A DNA stretch of 64,000 nucleotides from Clostridia bacterium. Lineage in GTDB: Bacteria > Bacillota > Clostridia > Christensenellales > Aristaeellaceae. The position numbers were made by a program, and so were the translations under genes. Location: assembly GCA_017549335.1 (NCBI GenBank), contig JAFYVB010000010.1:1-64000 (forward strand), read 5' to 3'. The notes beneath the pieces are model-generated. The model ran no database searches. It had not been told where the DNA came from and saw nothing but the letters and a program-made list of their open reading frames with translations. Of the stretch, positions 15,454 to 23,692 are shown piece after piece (position 1 is the first letter of the stretch; each line of letters opens with the position of its first letter).

Positions 15454-16419
15454 ATGCATTACATCGTACTGGATCTGGAATGGAACCAGCCTTTATCCTA
15501 CAATTCCTCCGCTTACCGCGCTGTGGGCGGAAAACTTTTGTTTGAACTGATCCAAATCGGCGCTGTCAAGCTGAATGAAAACCTCGAAGTTGTCGACACT
15601 TTCAATCAGCTGATTCAGCCTACCCATTACGTTAAGCTCCACCCCCGCATCAAGCGCATCACAGGCATCACCCAGGAGGATCTGTGCGACGCCCCGCAGT
15701 TTGCCGAGGCCGCCGGCCGCTTCCACGGTTGGTGCGGCGAAGACGCCGCGCTGCTGACCTGGGGCTGCGACGATATTTCCGTGCTGCAGCAGAACCTTGA
15801 TTTCTTTGAGTGCGGTCATCTGCCCTTCCCCGGCTTTTACGATATGCAGCGTCTGTACGGCGAATTGGTGGGCGATACCAAAAACCGTGCCGGTCTCAAA
15901 TCCGCCATGGAGCATTTTGAAATCGAGCCCGATGAGAATATGCCGTTTCATAATGCGCTCAACGACGCATATTATACGGCACTGGTCTTTCAGAAGTTCC
16001 CCGAGCCCAGGAAAGTGCTTAGCTGCCCACAGACCGCCCGCAAGCTGGTGCACGAAGACCGCGCTTCCCGTCATCAGAAATGCGATATCATCCGCGTTTC
16101 CCGCATTTCCGAAGCCATGCGCGGCAAGCATACCCAAACGCCTCCCTGCCCCACCTGCGGCAAGCGAAACGAGCTTTCCGCCGATTATCTCACCCTTTCC
16201 GACGGCGCGCAGCAGGCGCTGTGCATCTGTCCGGATCACGGGCTTTTCACCGTTCGCATCAAATTCCAAAAGGATGATACCGGCCGCCGCGTAATGGTGC
16301 GCTCCTGTGCGCTGAGCGATGAGCAAAGCCCCGCCTATATCTCCACCAAGCTGCTCCAATGGCAGAATAAGCTTTCTGTCCAGCGTGCTGCACAGGAAGC
16401 ACAGAAGGAAGCTGAATGA
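15454..16419 (+). CDS. DEDDh-type 3'-5' exonuclease with C-terminal zinc-ribbon-like part
   Basis: Exonuclease motifs are in place: D-L-E at residues 7-9 (motif I), W-G-C-D-D near 108 (motif II), and H-N-A-L-N-D near 167-171 (motif III, His type). This puts it with ERI-1/KapD-like 3'-5' exonucleases acting on RNA or DNA ends. The last third holds C-P-T-C ... C-I-C-P-D-H, a likely zinc ribbon. Its stop overlaps the next start (ATGA), so it is coupled to the kinase gene. Confidence 0.85.
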   Translation: MHYIVLDLEWNQPLSYNSSAYRAVGGKLLFELIQIGAVKLNENLEVVDTFNQLIQPTHYVKLHPRIKRITGITQEDLCDAPQFAEAAGRFHGWCGEDAALLTWGCDDISVLQQNLDFFECGHLPFPGFYDMQRLYGELVGDTKNRAGLKSAMEHFEIEPDENMPFHNALNDAYYTALVFQKFPEPRKVLSCPQTARKLVHEDRASRHQKCDIIRVSRISEAMRGKHTQTPPCPTCGKRNELSADYLTLSDGAQQALCICPDHGLFTVRIKFQKDDTGRRVMVRSCALSDEQSPAYISTKLLQWQNKLSVQRAAQEAQKEAE

Positions 16420-18077
16420 ACATGATCCGAATCACCTGTAACGGGAAAGAATACCTGAGCGAGAGAGAAATCACTGTCGCTCAGGTTTTTTCGCATCTTT
16501 TATCCGAAAATCATCCGACTGCGCTGGGCGCTTTCTGCGGCGGACGCGTGCTGGAGCTTAAAAGCATTCTGAAAAAAGATTGCGCCCTTACGCCCATCAC
16601 CTTCGCCCACGAAGAAGGCCGCCGCATCTATGAACGCTCACTGCGTTTCATTTTGCTGCTGGCCGTGCGCCGCTGCTATCCCGAAGCAAAGCTCCGTATC
16701 GAGCACTCCATTGGCTTTGGGCTGTACTTTGAGATCGAAAACAAGCGCATTGTGCTGTCCGACGCCAAGCTTTTGGAAGATACCATGCGCGAGATCGTGG
16801 AGGAGGATCTCCCCTTCACCCGCTCAAAATGGTCGCGCCATGAAGCCATAGATTATTTCAAAAATCTGGGCTGGACGGATAAAGCCGATCTGCTTTCCTA
16901 CCGTCCTTACGATTATTTCCACATTTACGAATGCGGCGGACTGGCAGAATACTTTTACGGCGCCATGCTTCCCTCCACCGGCATGGCCAAGGCATTCTCG
17001 CTGCGCTATCATCCGCCGGGGCTGATATTGCAAATGCCCTCGCCCCAGGATCCTCACGTGCCTGCACCCTACGTTTCGCGCCCCAAGCACATGGCCACTT
17101 TCTTTGAAAGCAATTACTGGTGTGAAGTGTTGGGATGCCGGAATGCCGCCGATCTCAACAAGCTGATCGCAGACAACCGCCTGCGGGAGTTTATCCGCAT
17201 CAACGAAGCGCTGCACGATCAATCGCTTTCCCGCATCGCAGAGGACATCCTTCGGATGGACGCCCGCGCCATTTTCCTAGCCGGTCCCTCCAGCAGCGGT
17301 AAAACCACCACCGCCAACAGGCTGAAGATCCATCTGCAGGTGCTGGGACTGCGTCCCGTGCTGATCTCCATGGACGATTTCTATCTGAACCGTCCCGACG
17401 TTCCGCTGGACGAACAAGGCAAGCCCGATCTTGAATCGCTGTATGCGCTGGACGTAAAGCTGTTCCGCCGGTGCATCCGCGATCTGCTGGACGGCCATGA
17501 AGTCGTGATGCCGCAGTATGATTTTTCCACAGGCATGCGCAAAAAGGACGGGCATCCCATGCGCATTGAGCATAATCAGCTCCTCATCATCGAGGGCATT
17601 CACGGGCTCAATCCCGAGCTTCATGAAGGGTTTGACCGAAGCGAGATCTGTAAATTCTACCTGTCGGAGCTGACGTGCCTGAATCTTGACGACCACAACC
17701 GCATCCGCACCACCGATGCAAGATTGCTTCGCCGCATTGTGCGCGATTATCAGTTCCGCGGCACAACGCCCGAAAGAACGCTTTCCATGTGGGACAGCGT
17801 GCGCGCCGGCGAAGAAAAGTGGATCTTCCCCTATCAGGAACAGGCAGACATCGTTTTCAACACGGCGCTTCATTATGAATTGCCCGTGCTCAAACCCATC
17901 GCCTACAATATGCTCAGCCATATCACGCCCGAAGATCCCAATTACTTCCGCGCCAAGCGTCTGATCCGTATCCTTGATTATTTCCTGCCCATGCCCGAGG
18001 ATACGCTCAATGAGATTCCGCCTTTGTCCATCCTACGCGAATTCATCGGTGGAAACACGCTGTATCAGGCTCCCTGA
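16416..18077 (+). CDS. Uridine-kinase-like nucleoside kinase with TGS/ThrRS-editing-like N-terminus
   Basis: The C-terminal half carries a Walker A motif (G-P-S-S-S-G-K-T-T near residues 290-298), the S-M-D-D-F-Y segment and I-I-E-G-I-H-G-L-N, typical of uridine kinase/phosphoribulokinase P-loop enzymes. The N-terminal 250 residues resemble the TGS and second additional domain of threonyl-tRNA synthetase; the A-x-Y-x-x-R-P-K-H-M pattern occurs near 220-230. This two-part protein of about 550 residues is a known Clostridia family annotated as nucleoside kinase. The substrate is not proven. It is the last gene of the rpiR operon. Confidence 0.87.
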   Translation: MNMIRITCNGKEYLSEREITVAQVFSHLLSENHPTALGAFCGGRVLELKSILKKDCALTPITFAHEEGRRIYERSLRFILLLAVRRCYPEAKLRIEHSIGFGLYFEIENKRIVLSDAKLLEDTMREIVEEDLPFTRSKWSRHEAIDYFKNLGWTDKADLLSYRPYDYFHIYECGGLAEYFYGAMLPSTGMAKAFSLRYHPPGLILQMPSPQDPHVPAPYVSRPKHMATFFESNYWCEVLGCRNAADLNKLIADNRLREFIRINEALHDQSLSRIAEDILRMDARAIFLAGPSSSGKTTTANRLKIHLQVLGLRPVLISMDDFYLNRPDVPLDEQGKPDLESLYALDVKLFRRCIRDLLDGHEVVMPQYDFSTGMRKKDGHPMRIEHNQLLIIEGIHGLNPELHEGFDRSEICKFYLSELTCLNLDDHNRIRTTDARLLRRIVRDYQFRGTTPERTLSMWDSVRAGEEKWIFPYQEQADIVFNTALHYELPVLKPIAYNMLSHITPEDPNYFRAKRLIRILDYFLPMPEDTLNEIPPLSILREFIGGNTLYQAP

Positions 18078-18104
18078 ACGCCCTTGAATTTCCCATGATA
18101 AATG

Positions 18105-18146
18105 ATCGCCTCCCTGCGCACAATAGCCGCGAGGAGGCGATTTTCT
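18105..18146 (+). terminator. Terminator that sequesters the next ribosome-binding site
   Basis: ATCGCCTCC (18105-18113) pairs with GGAGGCGAT (18133-18141) and is followed by TTTTCT. It closes the rpiR-kinase operon. The 3' arm contains the GGAGG that serves the lipoprotein gene starting at 18147. Confidence 0.75.
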
Positions 18147-18719
18147 GTGAAAAAAGTCATTATCATCACCCTTTGCATAGCCGCCGCGCTGACGCTCGCC
18201 GGCTGCACCACCAATGCCGATCCCCTGCCGGGCATGAATTCCGGTGCGCCCATGACGTCCCCTATGACGTCCCCCATGACCTCGCCTATGGCAAGCGGTT
18301 CGCCCACGTCCACCACGCTCCCCGAAGCAGCAAAAGAGATGCTGACGGACACCGTGGTTAAGATCATGGGCACGGAGGATGCGCTCAACGCATCCCGTCA
18401 AATCCGCGACGCCGTCACCAAGCTGACCGAGGTGGATACCGCCGTTTGCGCCGCCGCAGGCAACAGCGCCGTGATCGGTGTAACGTACAATAATTCCTAT
18501 CAGGGGAAAATGGATGACCGGCTGCGCGGCATGATCCACACGCGGGTAAAGACCATTCATCCCGGCATCACTTCGGTTTACATCACCGATGATCCCGCCG
18601 TCAGCAACGAAATTGCATCCTTGTATCAGATGCTGCAAAGCGGCAGCTCCTACGCCACGGTAGAAAGCAGCCTGAAAAAGCTGACCGCAGGCATGGAGCC
18701 CTATCAGGAGGGGCGATGA
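18147..18719 (+). CDS. YhcN/YlaJ-family spore lipoprotein
   Basis: The GTG start behind GAGGAGG opens a lipoprotein signal with the lipobox L-A-G-C at about residue 19. A low-complexity stretch with three consecutive M-T-S-P units follows, then a 130-residue domain (A-A-A-G-N-S-A-V-I-G-V-T-Y ... V-Y-I-T-D-D-P). This domain is the YhcN/YlaJ fold found in inner-spore-membrane lipoproteins with a role in germination or outgrowth. An earlier in-frame ATG (18102) lies in the terminator and is rejected. It is coupled (ATGA) to the next gene. Confidence 0.8.
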   Translation: MKKVIIITLCIAAALTLAGCTTNADPLPGMNSGAPMTSPMTSPMTSPMASGSPTSTTLPEAAKEMLTDTVVKIMGTEDALNASRQIRDAVTKLTEVDTAVCAAAGNSAVIGVTYNNSYQGKMDDRLRGMIHTRVKTIHPGITSVYITDDPAVSNEIASLYQMLQSGSSYATVESSLKKLTAGMEPYQEGR

Positions 18720-19147
18720 ACCGCTCCCTTGTGTGGATGCGGCGCACTTTACAGTGCGCCGTATTTGTGTGCCCGCTCGCACTTTTGTCTCCTTTTCTTT
18801 CAGGCCTATTTCAGCTGGCAGGCTCCCTTGCCTATATCCTGCCCGCGCCCATTGCCGCACCTATATGGAAAAAGCGGCAGGAAGACCCCGCCGCCTTGAT
18901 CCTGCGCATCCTGCTTTGCTGTTCAGCCGCGCTTCTGATCAGCCGTCTGCCTGCGCTTTTCATTCTCCTCTTATTCCCTGATATCCATTTTCTTTCGCTG
19001 ATGCTGGTACGGTTTCTCACAGCGGCAAGCAGTATCCTCCTGCAATGCGCGCTGATCGACCGCTTCCCCCGCAACCCGCCCAAAATACACCTTGCGATCT
19101 GCATTTTTCTTATTTTATTTATCTTTTGTACACGATCAGGCGCGTAG
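18716..19147 (+). CDS. Small polytopic membrane protein
   Basis: The 143-residue protein has about four hydrophobic helices (residues 15-35, 60-85, 92-112 and 122-140) and no recognisable motif. It overlaps the spore-lipoprotein gene by ATGA, suggesting co-expression in the spore membrane. Its 3' end overlaps the convergent sipL-like gene by 29 nt. The family is unknown to me. Confidence 0.55.
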   Translation: MNRSLVWMRRTLQCAVFVCPLALLSPFLSGLFQLAGSLAYILPAPIAAPIWKKRQEDPAALILRILLCCSAALLISRLPALFILLLFPDIHFLSLMLVRFLTAASSILLQCALIDRFPRNPPKIHLAICIFLILFIFCTRSGA

Positions 19148-20654
19148 AAAGCGGCAGTACGCTTTCGGGCGCATAGGCAGAAATATGCTCGTTAAAGCTC
19201 TTCACGGACGTTTCAGGCAGCCGATATCTCTTCATCACGTCCCACAGCCGCTCGCCGGGCTGCGTCACGTACATGGCCAGACAGCGCAGCGGTTCGCTGT
19301 TTTCCTCCCTTGCCACATTTTTCAGCACCGTCACCTTTTCACACCGAACGCCCGAAGCGCACAGTCCCACCACGCACCTGATCTCCGCCCGGTCGCCTGC
19401 AATGGCAGAGGCCTCCACGTGCGAAGCGGTCAGCGACAGCATATCCTCCGCCTGTGCTTCGCAGGGGAAGGATAGGCGCATGGGTTCTTCACAGGTATAG
19501 GACAGGGGAATGCCGCTGTCCTCGGTCATATAAAGGAGGGTCGTACGCAGCAGCAGATCCACATTCAGCCTGCCGCCCATCTCTTTCGCTCCCGCCAGCA
19601 CAGGCTTTGCAAAGGCTGCCAGAATGGTTTTGATACGCGGCGCACCTTCCGGCAGCATCACCTGCACGCGGCCGCTTTCGGCCGATTGCTCATTCAGCAG
19701 CGCCGTACAGAAGCTGACCGGCTCATCTTCCGCCGTGATCTCCCCCGCATCGGTGGAAAACACATCCGTCAGCAGGCTTATTTCCTGCTCGCCGATGGCT
19801 TCCAGCTTCACCTGAAGTCCCACTTCCGCCCGCAGGATTTTGCCCGTTTCATCCCCCTCCAACGCTGCTGCAGCATCGGTCACAAAGGCCGCAGCAGACA
19901 TCAAATCGCCGATTTCTCCGCTGAGCGTGACCGTCTGCTCAAAGGGCATGGCATGCGTGGATACGACCACGGGACGCCCCGGAATCGTGGAAGAAAAGCA
20001 TACCGACAGATCGATATTTCCCGTCACCGCAGCCCGTCCGTCAGCGCCGCCCACGATATCCTCCACCCGCACTTGGGCGCCGGCAAACAGCACTTCCGAC
20101 GCATTGAGGGCTTCGGAGATCTCAAATTCTCCGCGGATCAATCCCTGTGCGATGCCTTCCCCCACAACGCGGCGGATTTTCAGATATTTTTCAAGTGCTT
20201 CCGCATCCTTTTCCTTCACAGATGAAACGACGCTTACCTCCTGCGATACGACGGCTTCGGCGTAAATATTAACGTCGGCTTTCAGCAAAAGCCTGCCGTT
20301 GAACACCCGCGACGCGATTTGCGTTACCTCGCAGGCAGGCGTGAAGCGGACGTTTTCACAGGAACTTTCCGCGTTCAGCGTACGGGAAAAGTCCTGGCTG
20401 ACTTCAGCCACCTTCACTCTTGTCAGATCCCCCTGGGCGTACAGGGCCTTGAAATCCACATGGCCCGAAACCGTCACGCGATTGCCCGTGCCCTCGCATA
20501 CCACGGGAACCACCGTTGCATCGGTGTACAGGATCCTTACTTCATCCCTGAGTCCCCCGGGCAAAAGCACCTCTGCTTCCACCGCTGCCTGCTGCGGCAC
20601 GGCGCGCAGCATTTGACACGAAAACACCGTTTCCTTTACAAATTGAACGCTCAT
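19119..20654 (-). CDS. sipL: SPOCS (DUF3794) and LysM protein, SipL-like spore coat morphogenetic factor
   Basis: The 511-residue protein carries repeated DUF3794/SPOCS domains (roughly residues 25-150, 170-290, 320-440; V-S-G-H-V-D-F-K ... and V-T-G-N-I-D-L-S motifs). It ends in a LysM domain (about 462-510; V-T-Q-P-G-E-R-L-W-D-V-M-K-R-Y). This order and length match SipL of Clostridioides difficile, which binds SpoIVA through its LysM domain and is needed to attach the coat to the forespore. A SigE-type promoter precedes it, and AAGGGGGAT serves as ribosome site. SpoVM upstream in the window belongs to the same process. Confidence 0.85.
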   Translation of the reverse strand: MSVQFVKETVFSCQMLRAVPQQAAVEAEVLLPGGLRDEVRILYTDATVVPVVCEGTGNRVTVSGHVDFKALYAQGDLTRVKVAEVSQDFSRTLNAESSCENVRFTPACEVTQIASRVFNGRLLLKADVNIYAEAVVSQEVSVVSSVKEKDAEALEKYLKIRRVVGEGIAQGLIRGEFEISEALNASEVLFAGAQVRVEDIVGGADGRAAVTGNIDLSVCFSSTIPGRPVVVSTHAMPFEQTVTLSGEIGDLMSAAAFVTDAAAALEGDETGKILRAEVGLQVKLEAIGEQEISLLTDVFSTDAGEITAEDEPVSFCTALLNEQSAESGRVQVMLPEGAPRIKTILAAFAKPVLAGAKEMGGRLNVDLLLRTTLLYMTEDSGIPLSYTCEEPMRLSFPCEAQAEDMLSLTASHVEASAIAGDRAEIRCVVGLCASGVRCEKVTVLKNVAREENSEPLRCLAMYVTQPGERLWDVMKRYRLPETSVKSFNEHISAYAPESVLPLSTRLIVYKR

Positions 20655-20681
20655 AGCACAATCCCCCTTTATTTCTTTTTC

Positions 20682-20710
20682 ATGCTATGGAGGAAGATTT
20701 TCAAATATGC
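20682..20710 (-). promoter_or_regulatory. SigE-type sporulation promoter of the sipL-like gene
   Basis: On the minus strand GCATATT (20704-20710) matches the SigE -35 consensus KMATATT exactly. CATAGCAT (20682-20689) matches CATACAHT at six of eight positions, with the exact 14-bp spacing. Confidence 0.65.
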
Positions 20711-20751
20711 GTGTCACCGCCGCCGAAACAGGTCTATTTTTGTCATATCCC

Positions 20752-20780
20752 TTGATTCACCGAAGGATTTGTGCTATAAT
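20752..20780 (+). promoter_or_regulatory. SigA-type promoter of the methyltransferase-rho unit
   Basis: TTGATT (20752-20757), 17 bp, TATAAT (20775-20780), with TG before the -10. Confidence 0.85.
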
Positions 20781-20816
20781 CGCAACTAATCAAACATTCT
20801 CATAGAGAGGCCTTTC

Positions 20817-21812
20817 ATGCATTACGCCTATCAGTTAAAGCCCCATCAAAACGCCCGATATCAACAATCTCTGTTTGAGTTAAGCAGAAAAGAGCTTGAG
20901 TGCATGCTCCTTTCCTGCGGCATAAACGTTCCCGTAACCGAACGTGTGCTGGGCGGCACACCTTTTCTTTGTTTTGAATGCGACACGCTGCCTCCGGCGG
21001 CAGCCGCCTTTCTTGCCGCGCATTCGGGATTGTATCTGGCGGCGGAACTGAAAGAGGACCTGCTCAGGCCCCTTTCCCTTCCCCGGCCCGATTATCTGCC
21101 CCCCGATATGCCTGATATTCTCAAATACAAGGGGAAAACCAACACCGCTTTCACCCATCTGATGATCAACCTTGCCCTTGCGGCAGGCGAAATGTACAAA
21201 GCCCCCGCCCCCTGCATTCTGGATCCCATCTGCGGCCACGGCACCACACTTTTCTGCGCGCTGACGCGAGGGATGAACGCCGTGGGCATCGACAGCGACC
21301 GCAAGAGCATCACGGAAGGCGCAATGTATGCGCAAAAATGGCTGCAGCAAAATCGCGTCAAGCATACCTGCGAACGCACGGGGCGTACCGTTCCCGGAGG
21401 GAAAAATGCCCCCGAAACCCATATCACAGCGCTGCTTGATGAAAAGCGTTCTGTCTCCTTCCTGTTGGCTGATACAAGAAGCGCCCTGCATCTGATGCGT
21501 AAAAAGCCTGCCCATGCGCTGGTTGCCGATCTGCCCTACTGCGTACAGCACGCCCCCACGGAAAACGGGCGCATGAGCACCCTTGAAACATTGCTCAGTG
21601 ATGCGCTGCCCGCATGGCGTCAGTCCCTGCTTCCGGGCGCAGCCGCGGCAATTTCCTTCAACACCTACACGCTTAAACGCCATACGCTGCAAAAACTGAT
21701 GGAAGACGCCGGCTTTACGGTGCTCACCCAAGCTCCTTATGACAGCTTCGAACACTGGGTCGAGCAAGCGGTCAACCGCGACGTGATCGTTGCCCTGAAC
21801 CCGAAAAAATAA
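20817..21812 (+). CDS. TRM11/UPF0020-like SAM-dependent methyltransferase
   Basis: The C-terminal half is a Rossmann methyltransferase of the RNA/DNA N-methylase group. The SAM loop is D-P-I-C-G-H-G-T-T (residues about 138-146), and A-D-L-P-Y stands in the place of the catalytic D/N-P-P-Y, with Leu for the first Pro. Trm11-like enzymes methylate guanosine in tRNA. The N-terminal part is shorter than a full THUMP domain. A tRNA target is likely but not shown. It is 35 nt upstream of rho, on the same transcript. Confidence 0.75.
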   Translation: MHYAYQLKPHQNARYQQSLFELSRKELECMLLSCGINVPVTERVLGGTPFLCFECDTLPPAAAAFLAAHSGLYLAAELKEDLLRPLSLPRPDYLPPDMPDILKYKGKTNTAFTHLMINLALAAGEMYKAPAPCILDPICGHGTTLFCALTRGMNAVGIDSDRKSITEGAMYAQKWLQQNRVKHTCERTGRTVPGGKNAPETHITALLDEKRSVSFLLADTRSALHLMRKKPAHALVADLPYCVQHAPTENGRMSTLETLLSDALPAWRQSLLPGAAAAISFNTYTLKRHTLQKLMEDAGFTVLTQAPYDSFEHWVEQAVNRDVIVALNPKK

Positions 21813-21847
21813 CGCAGTCTTTTCCGTATATCAAGGAGGATACTACA

Positions 21848-23692
21848 TTGTACAGCAAAGAAAATTTTGAATCCATGACCGTTATCGAACTGCGCAAGAT
21901 CGCCCGCGAAAACGGCGTTACCCTCAGCGCAGGTATTTCAAAGCAGGGCATCGTGGACCGTCTGTGCGAAAAACTCGTTCCTGCCGCACCCGCCGAAAAG
22001 GCTGCAGAGCCCGCCCCTGCGGTGCGCCGCGCCGCTTCCATTGTAACGGATGATGAGGATACCCCCGTTTTGACGCCCAACGTCGCTTTTACGCGCACTG
22101 TACCCTCCTCTCCTGCGCCCGCCCGTCCCGCGTCTGCGCAGCCCGCTGCGCCTGTTCGTCCTGCCATGCAGCAGCCCACCGTGAACCGCGGCAACGTTCC
22201 CGGAACGAATAAGCCCGTATTTTCTCTGGAAGGCGTCCGCGCCTGGCATAATCCCCGCACCTCGCCCACGGGCTACGGTCAGCAGCGTCCCCCCCAGCGT
22301 CCGCAGCAGCCCGTTTCGCCTTACGGACAGCCCCGTCCCATGCAGCGTCCCTTCCAGACTGTGTCCCGTTTCGGTCCCGACGCCAACCTGACGCCGCCTG
22401 CCGAAACGCCCGCAGCCGAAACTTTGCCGCATATTGAGCCTGCTGCCGAGATCGCTCCGCAGCCCGCTGTTTTTTCCGCGCCTGATTTCAGAACCCGTTC
22501 GTCCTTCGCTCCGCTGCATGATTCCCAGCCCGCACCCGCTGCCGAGCCTGCCGCCGCTGCGCTGCCCGAGCTTCTTGCCGCGGGCGACGTCACCGACAGT
22601 ACGGGCGTACTTGAGATCCATCCCGAAGGCTATGGTTTCCTGCGTACAGGCAATTTCCTGCAGGGCAGCCATGACGTATATGTTTCCAATGCTCAGATCC
22701 GCCGCTTCCGTTTGAAAAACGGCGACCTGATCACCGGCAAAACCCGTCCTCAGCGCGAAAACGACCGTTATTGCGCCATGCTCTATATCACCACGATCAA
22801 CGGTACAGTAGCCGAGGATGCCGGCGAACGAGTTTCCTTCGAATCCCTCACGGCGCTGCCTCCGCAAAAACAGCTGAAGCTGGCTGACAGCAAGGACGCT
22901 CCCGCCGTTCTGCAGCTGATCGACGTGGCCGCGCCCATTGGCTTTGGTCAGCGCGCATTGATCATCGCGCCTCCCCGCAGCGGCAAGACTGCGCTTCTTC
23001 GCAGCATGGCTGCCTCCGTTCAGCGCAATTATCCCGAAACCTGCATCATTTCCCTTTTGCTGGGCGAGCGTCCCGAGGATATGGCTGCTGCCCGCAAGGA
23101 ATTGCCCGGTCAGGTGGTATATGCCACCTTTGACGAGCCTGCTGAGAACCAGATGCGCGTATCCGAGCTGGCGCTTGAGCATGCACTGCGTCAGGCCGAG
23201 CAGAAAAAGGACGTGGTGCTGTTCGTTGACAGCCTCACCGCACTGTGCCGCACCTACAACGACGCCGCCCCCCAGAATGCCCGTATGCTGCAGGGTGGTC
23301 TGGCTGCAGGCGCTGTCAACAAGCCCAAGCGTCTTTTCGGTGCCGCCCGCAATCTGCAGGAAGGCGGCAGCCTCACCGTCATCGCCGTGATGACCGCCGA
23401 TACCATGAGCGAGCTTGACAACGCCATCGCCGATGAATTCCACGGCGCCGCCAACATGGAGCTGCGCATCATCCGCAGCGCAAACGCACCGCTTTCTCCC
23501 ATGGTGGATCTTTCCCAGAGTGAAACGCGCAACGCCCGGCTGATGCTCACCGAAGATCAGTACGAATGCTATTTGAAGATCCACGCGCTGGTTGAAAAAC
23601 TGGGCAGCGAAAAAGCCATTGCCGAGCTGCTCCCCCTCATGCAAAAGGCGCGCAGCTGCAAAACGCTGGCCGCGCACCTGAATACCCTTTAA
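21848..23692 (+). CDS. rho: Transcription termination factor Rho, divergent and with a Pro-rich insertion
   Basis: A TTG start behind AAGGAGG opens a 614-residue Rho. It has a SAP-like N-terminal domain (residues 5-45), a disordered Pro/Ala/Gln-rich region (about 46-250), a cold-shock RNA-binding domain (V-L-E-I-H-P-E-G-Y-G-F-L-R) and the RecA-type motor. Walker A is A-P-P-R-S-G-K-T, the Walker B Asp is in L-F-V-D-S-L-T, and G-E-R-P-E-D replaces D-E-R-P-E-E. Several residues conserved in other Rho proteins are changed: S-I-T-R-L-A-R to S-L-T-A-L-C-R, and A-E-K-R to A-P-L-S in the ATP-contacting loop. It should still be a hexameric RNA translocase, but activity may differ. Confidence 0.9.
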   Translation: MYSKENFESMTVIELRKIARENGVTLSAGISKQGIVDRLCEKLVPAAPAEKAAEPAPAVRRAASIVTDDEDTPVLTPNVAFTRTVPSSPAPARPASAQPAAPVRPAMQQPTVNRGNVPGTNKPVFSLEGVRAWHNPRTSPTGYGQQRPPQRPQQPVSPYGQPRPMQRPFQTVSRFGPDANLTPPAETPAAETLPHIEPAAEIAPQPAVFSAPDFRTRSSFAPLHDSQPAPAAEPAAAALPELLAAGDVTDSTGVLEIHPEGYGFLRTGNFLQGSHDVYVSNAQIRRFRLKNGDLITGKTRPQRENDRYCAMLYITTINGTVAEDAGERVSFESLTALPPQKQLKLADSKDAPAVLQLIDVAAPIGFGQRALIIAPPRSGKTALLRSMAASVQRNYPETCIISLLLGERPEDMAAARKELPGQVVYATFDEPAENQMRVSELALEHALRQAEQKKDVVLFVDSLTALCRTYNDAAPQNARMLQGGLAAGAVNKPKRLFGAARNLQEGGSLTVIAVMTADTMSELDNAIADEFHGAANMELRIIRSANAPLSPMVDLSQSETRNARLMLTEDQYECYLKIHALVEKLGSEKAIAELLPLMQKARSCKTLAAHLNTL

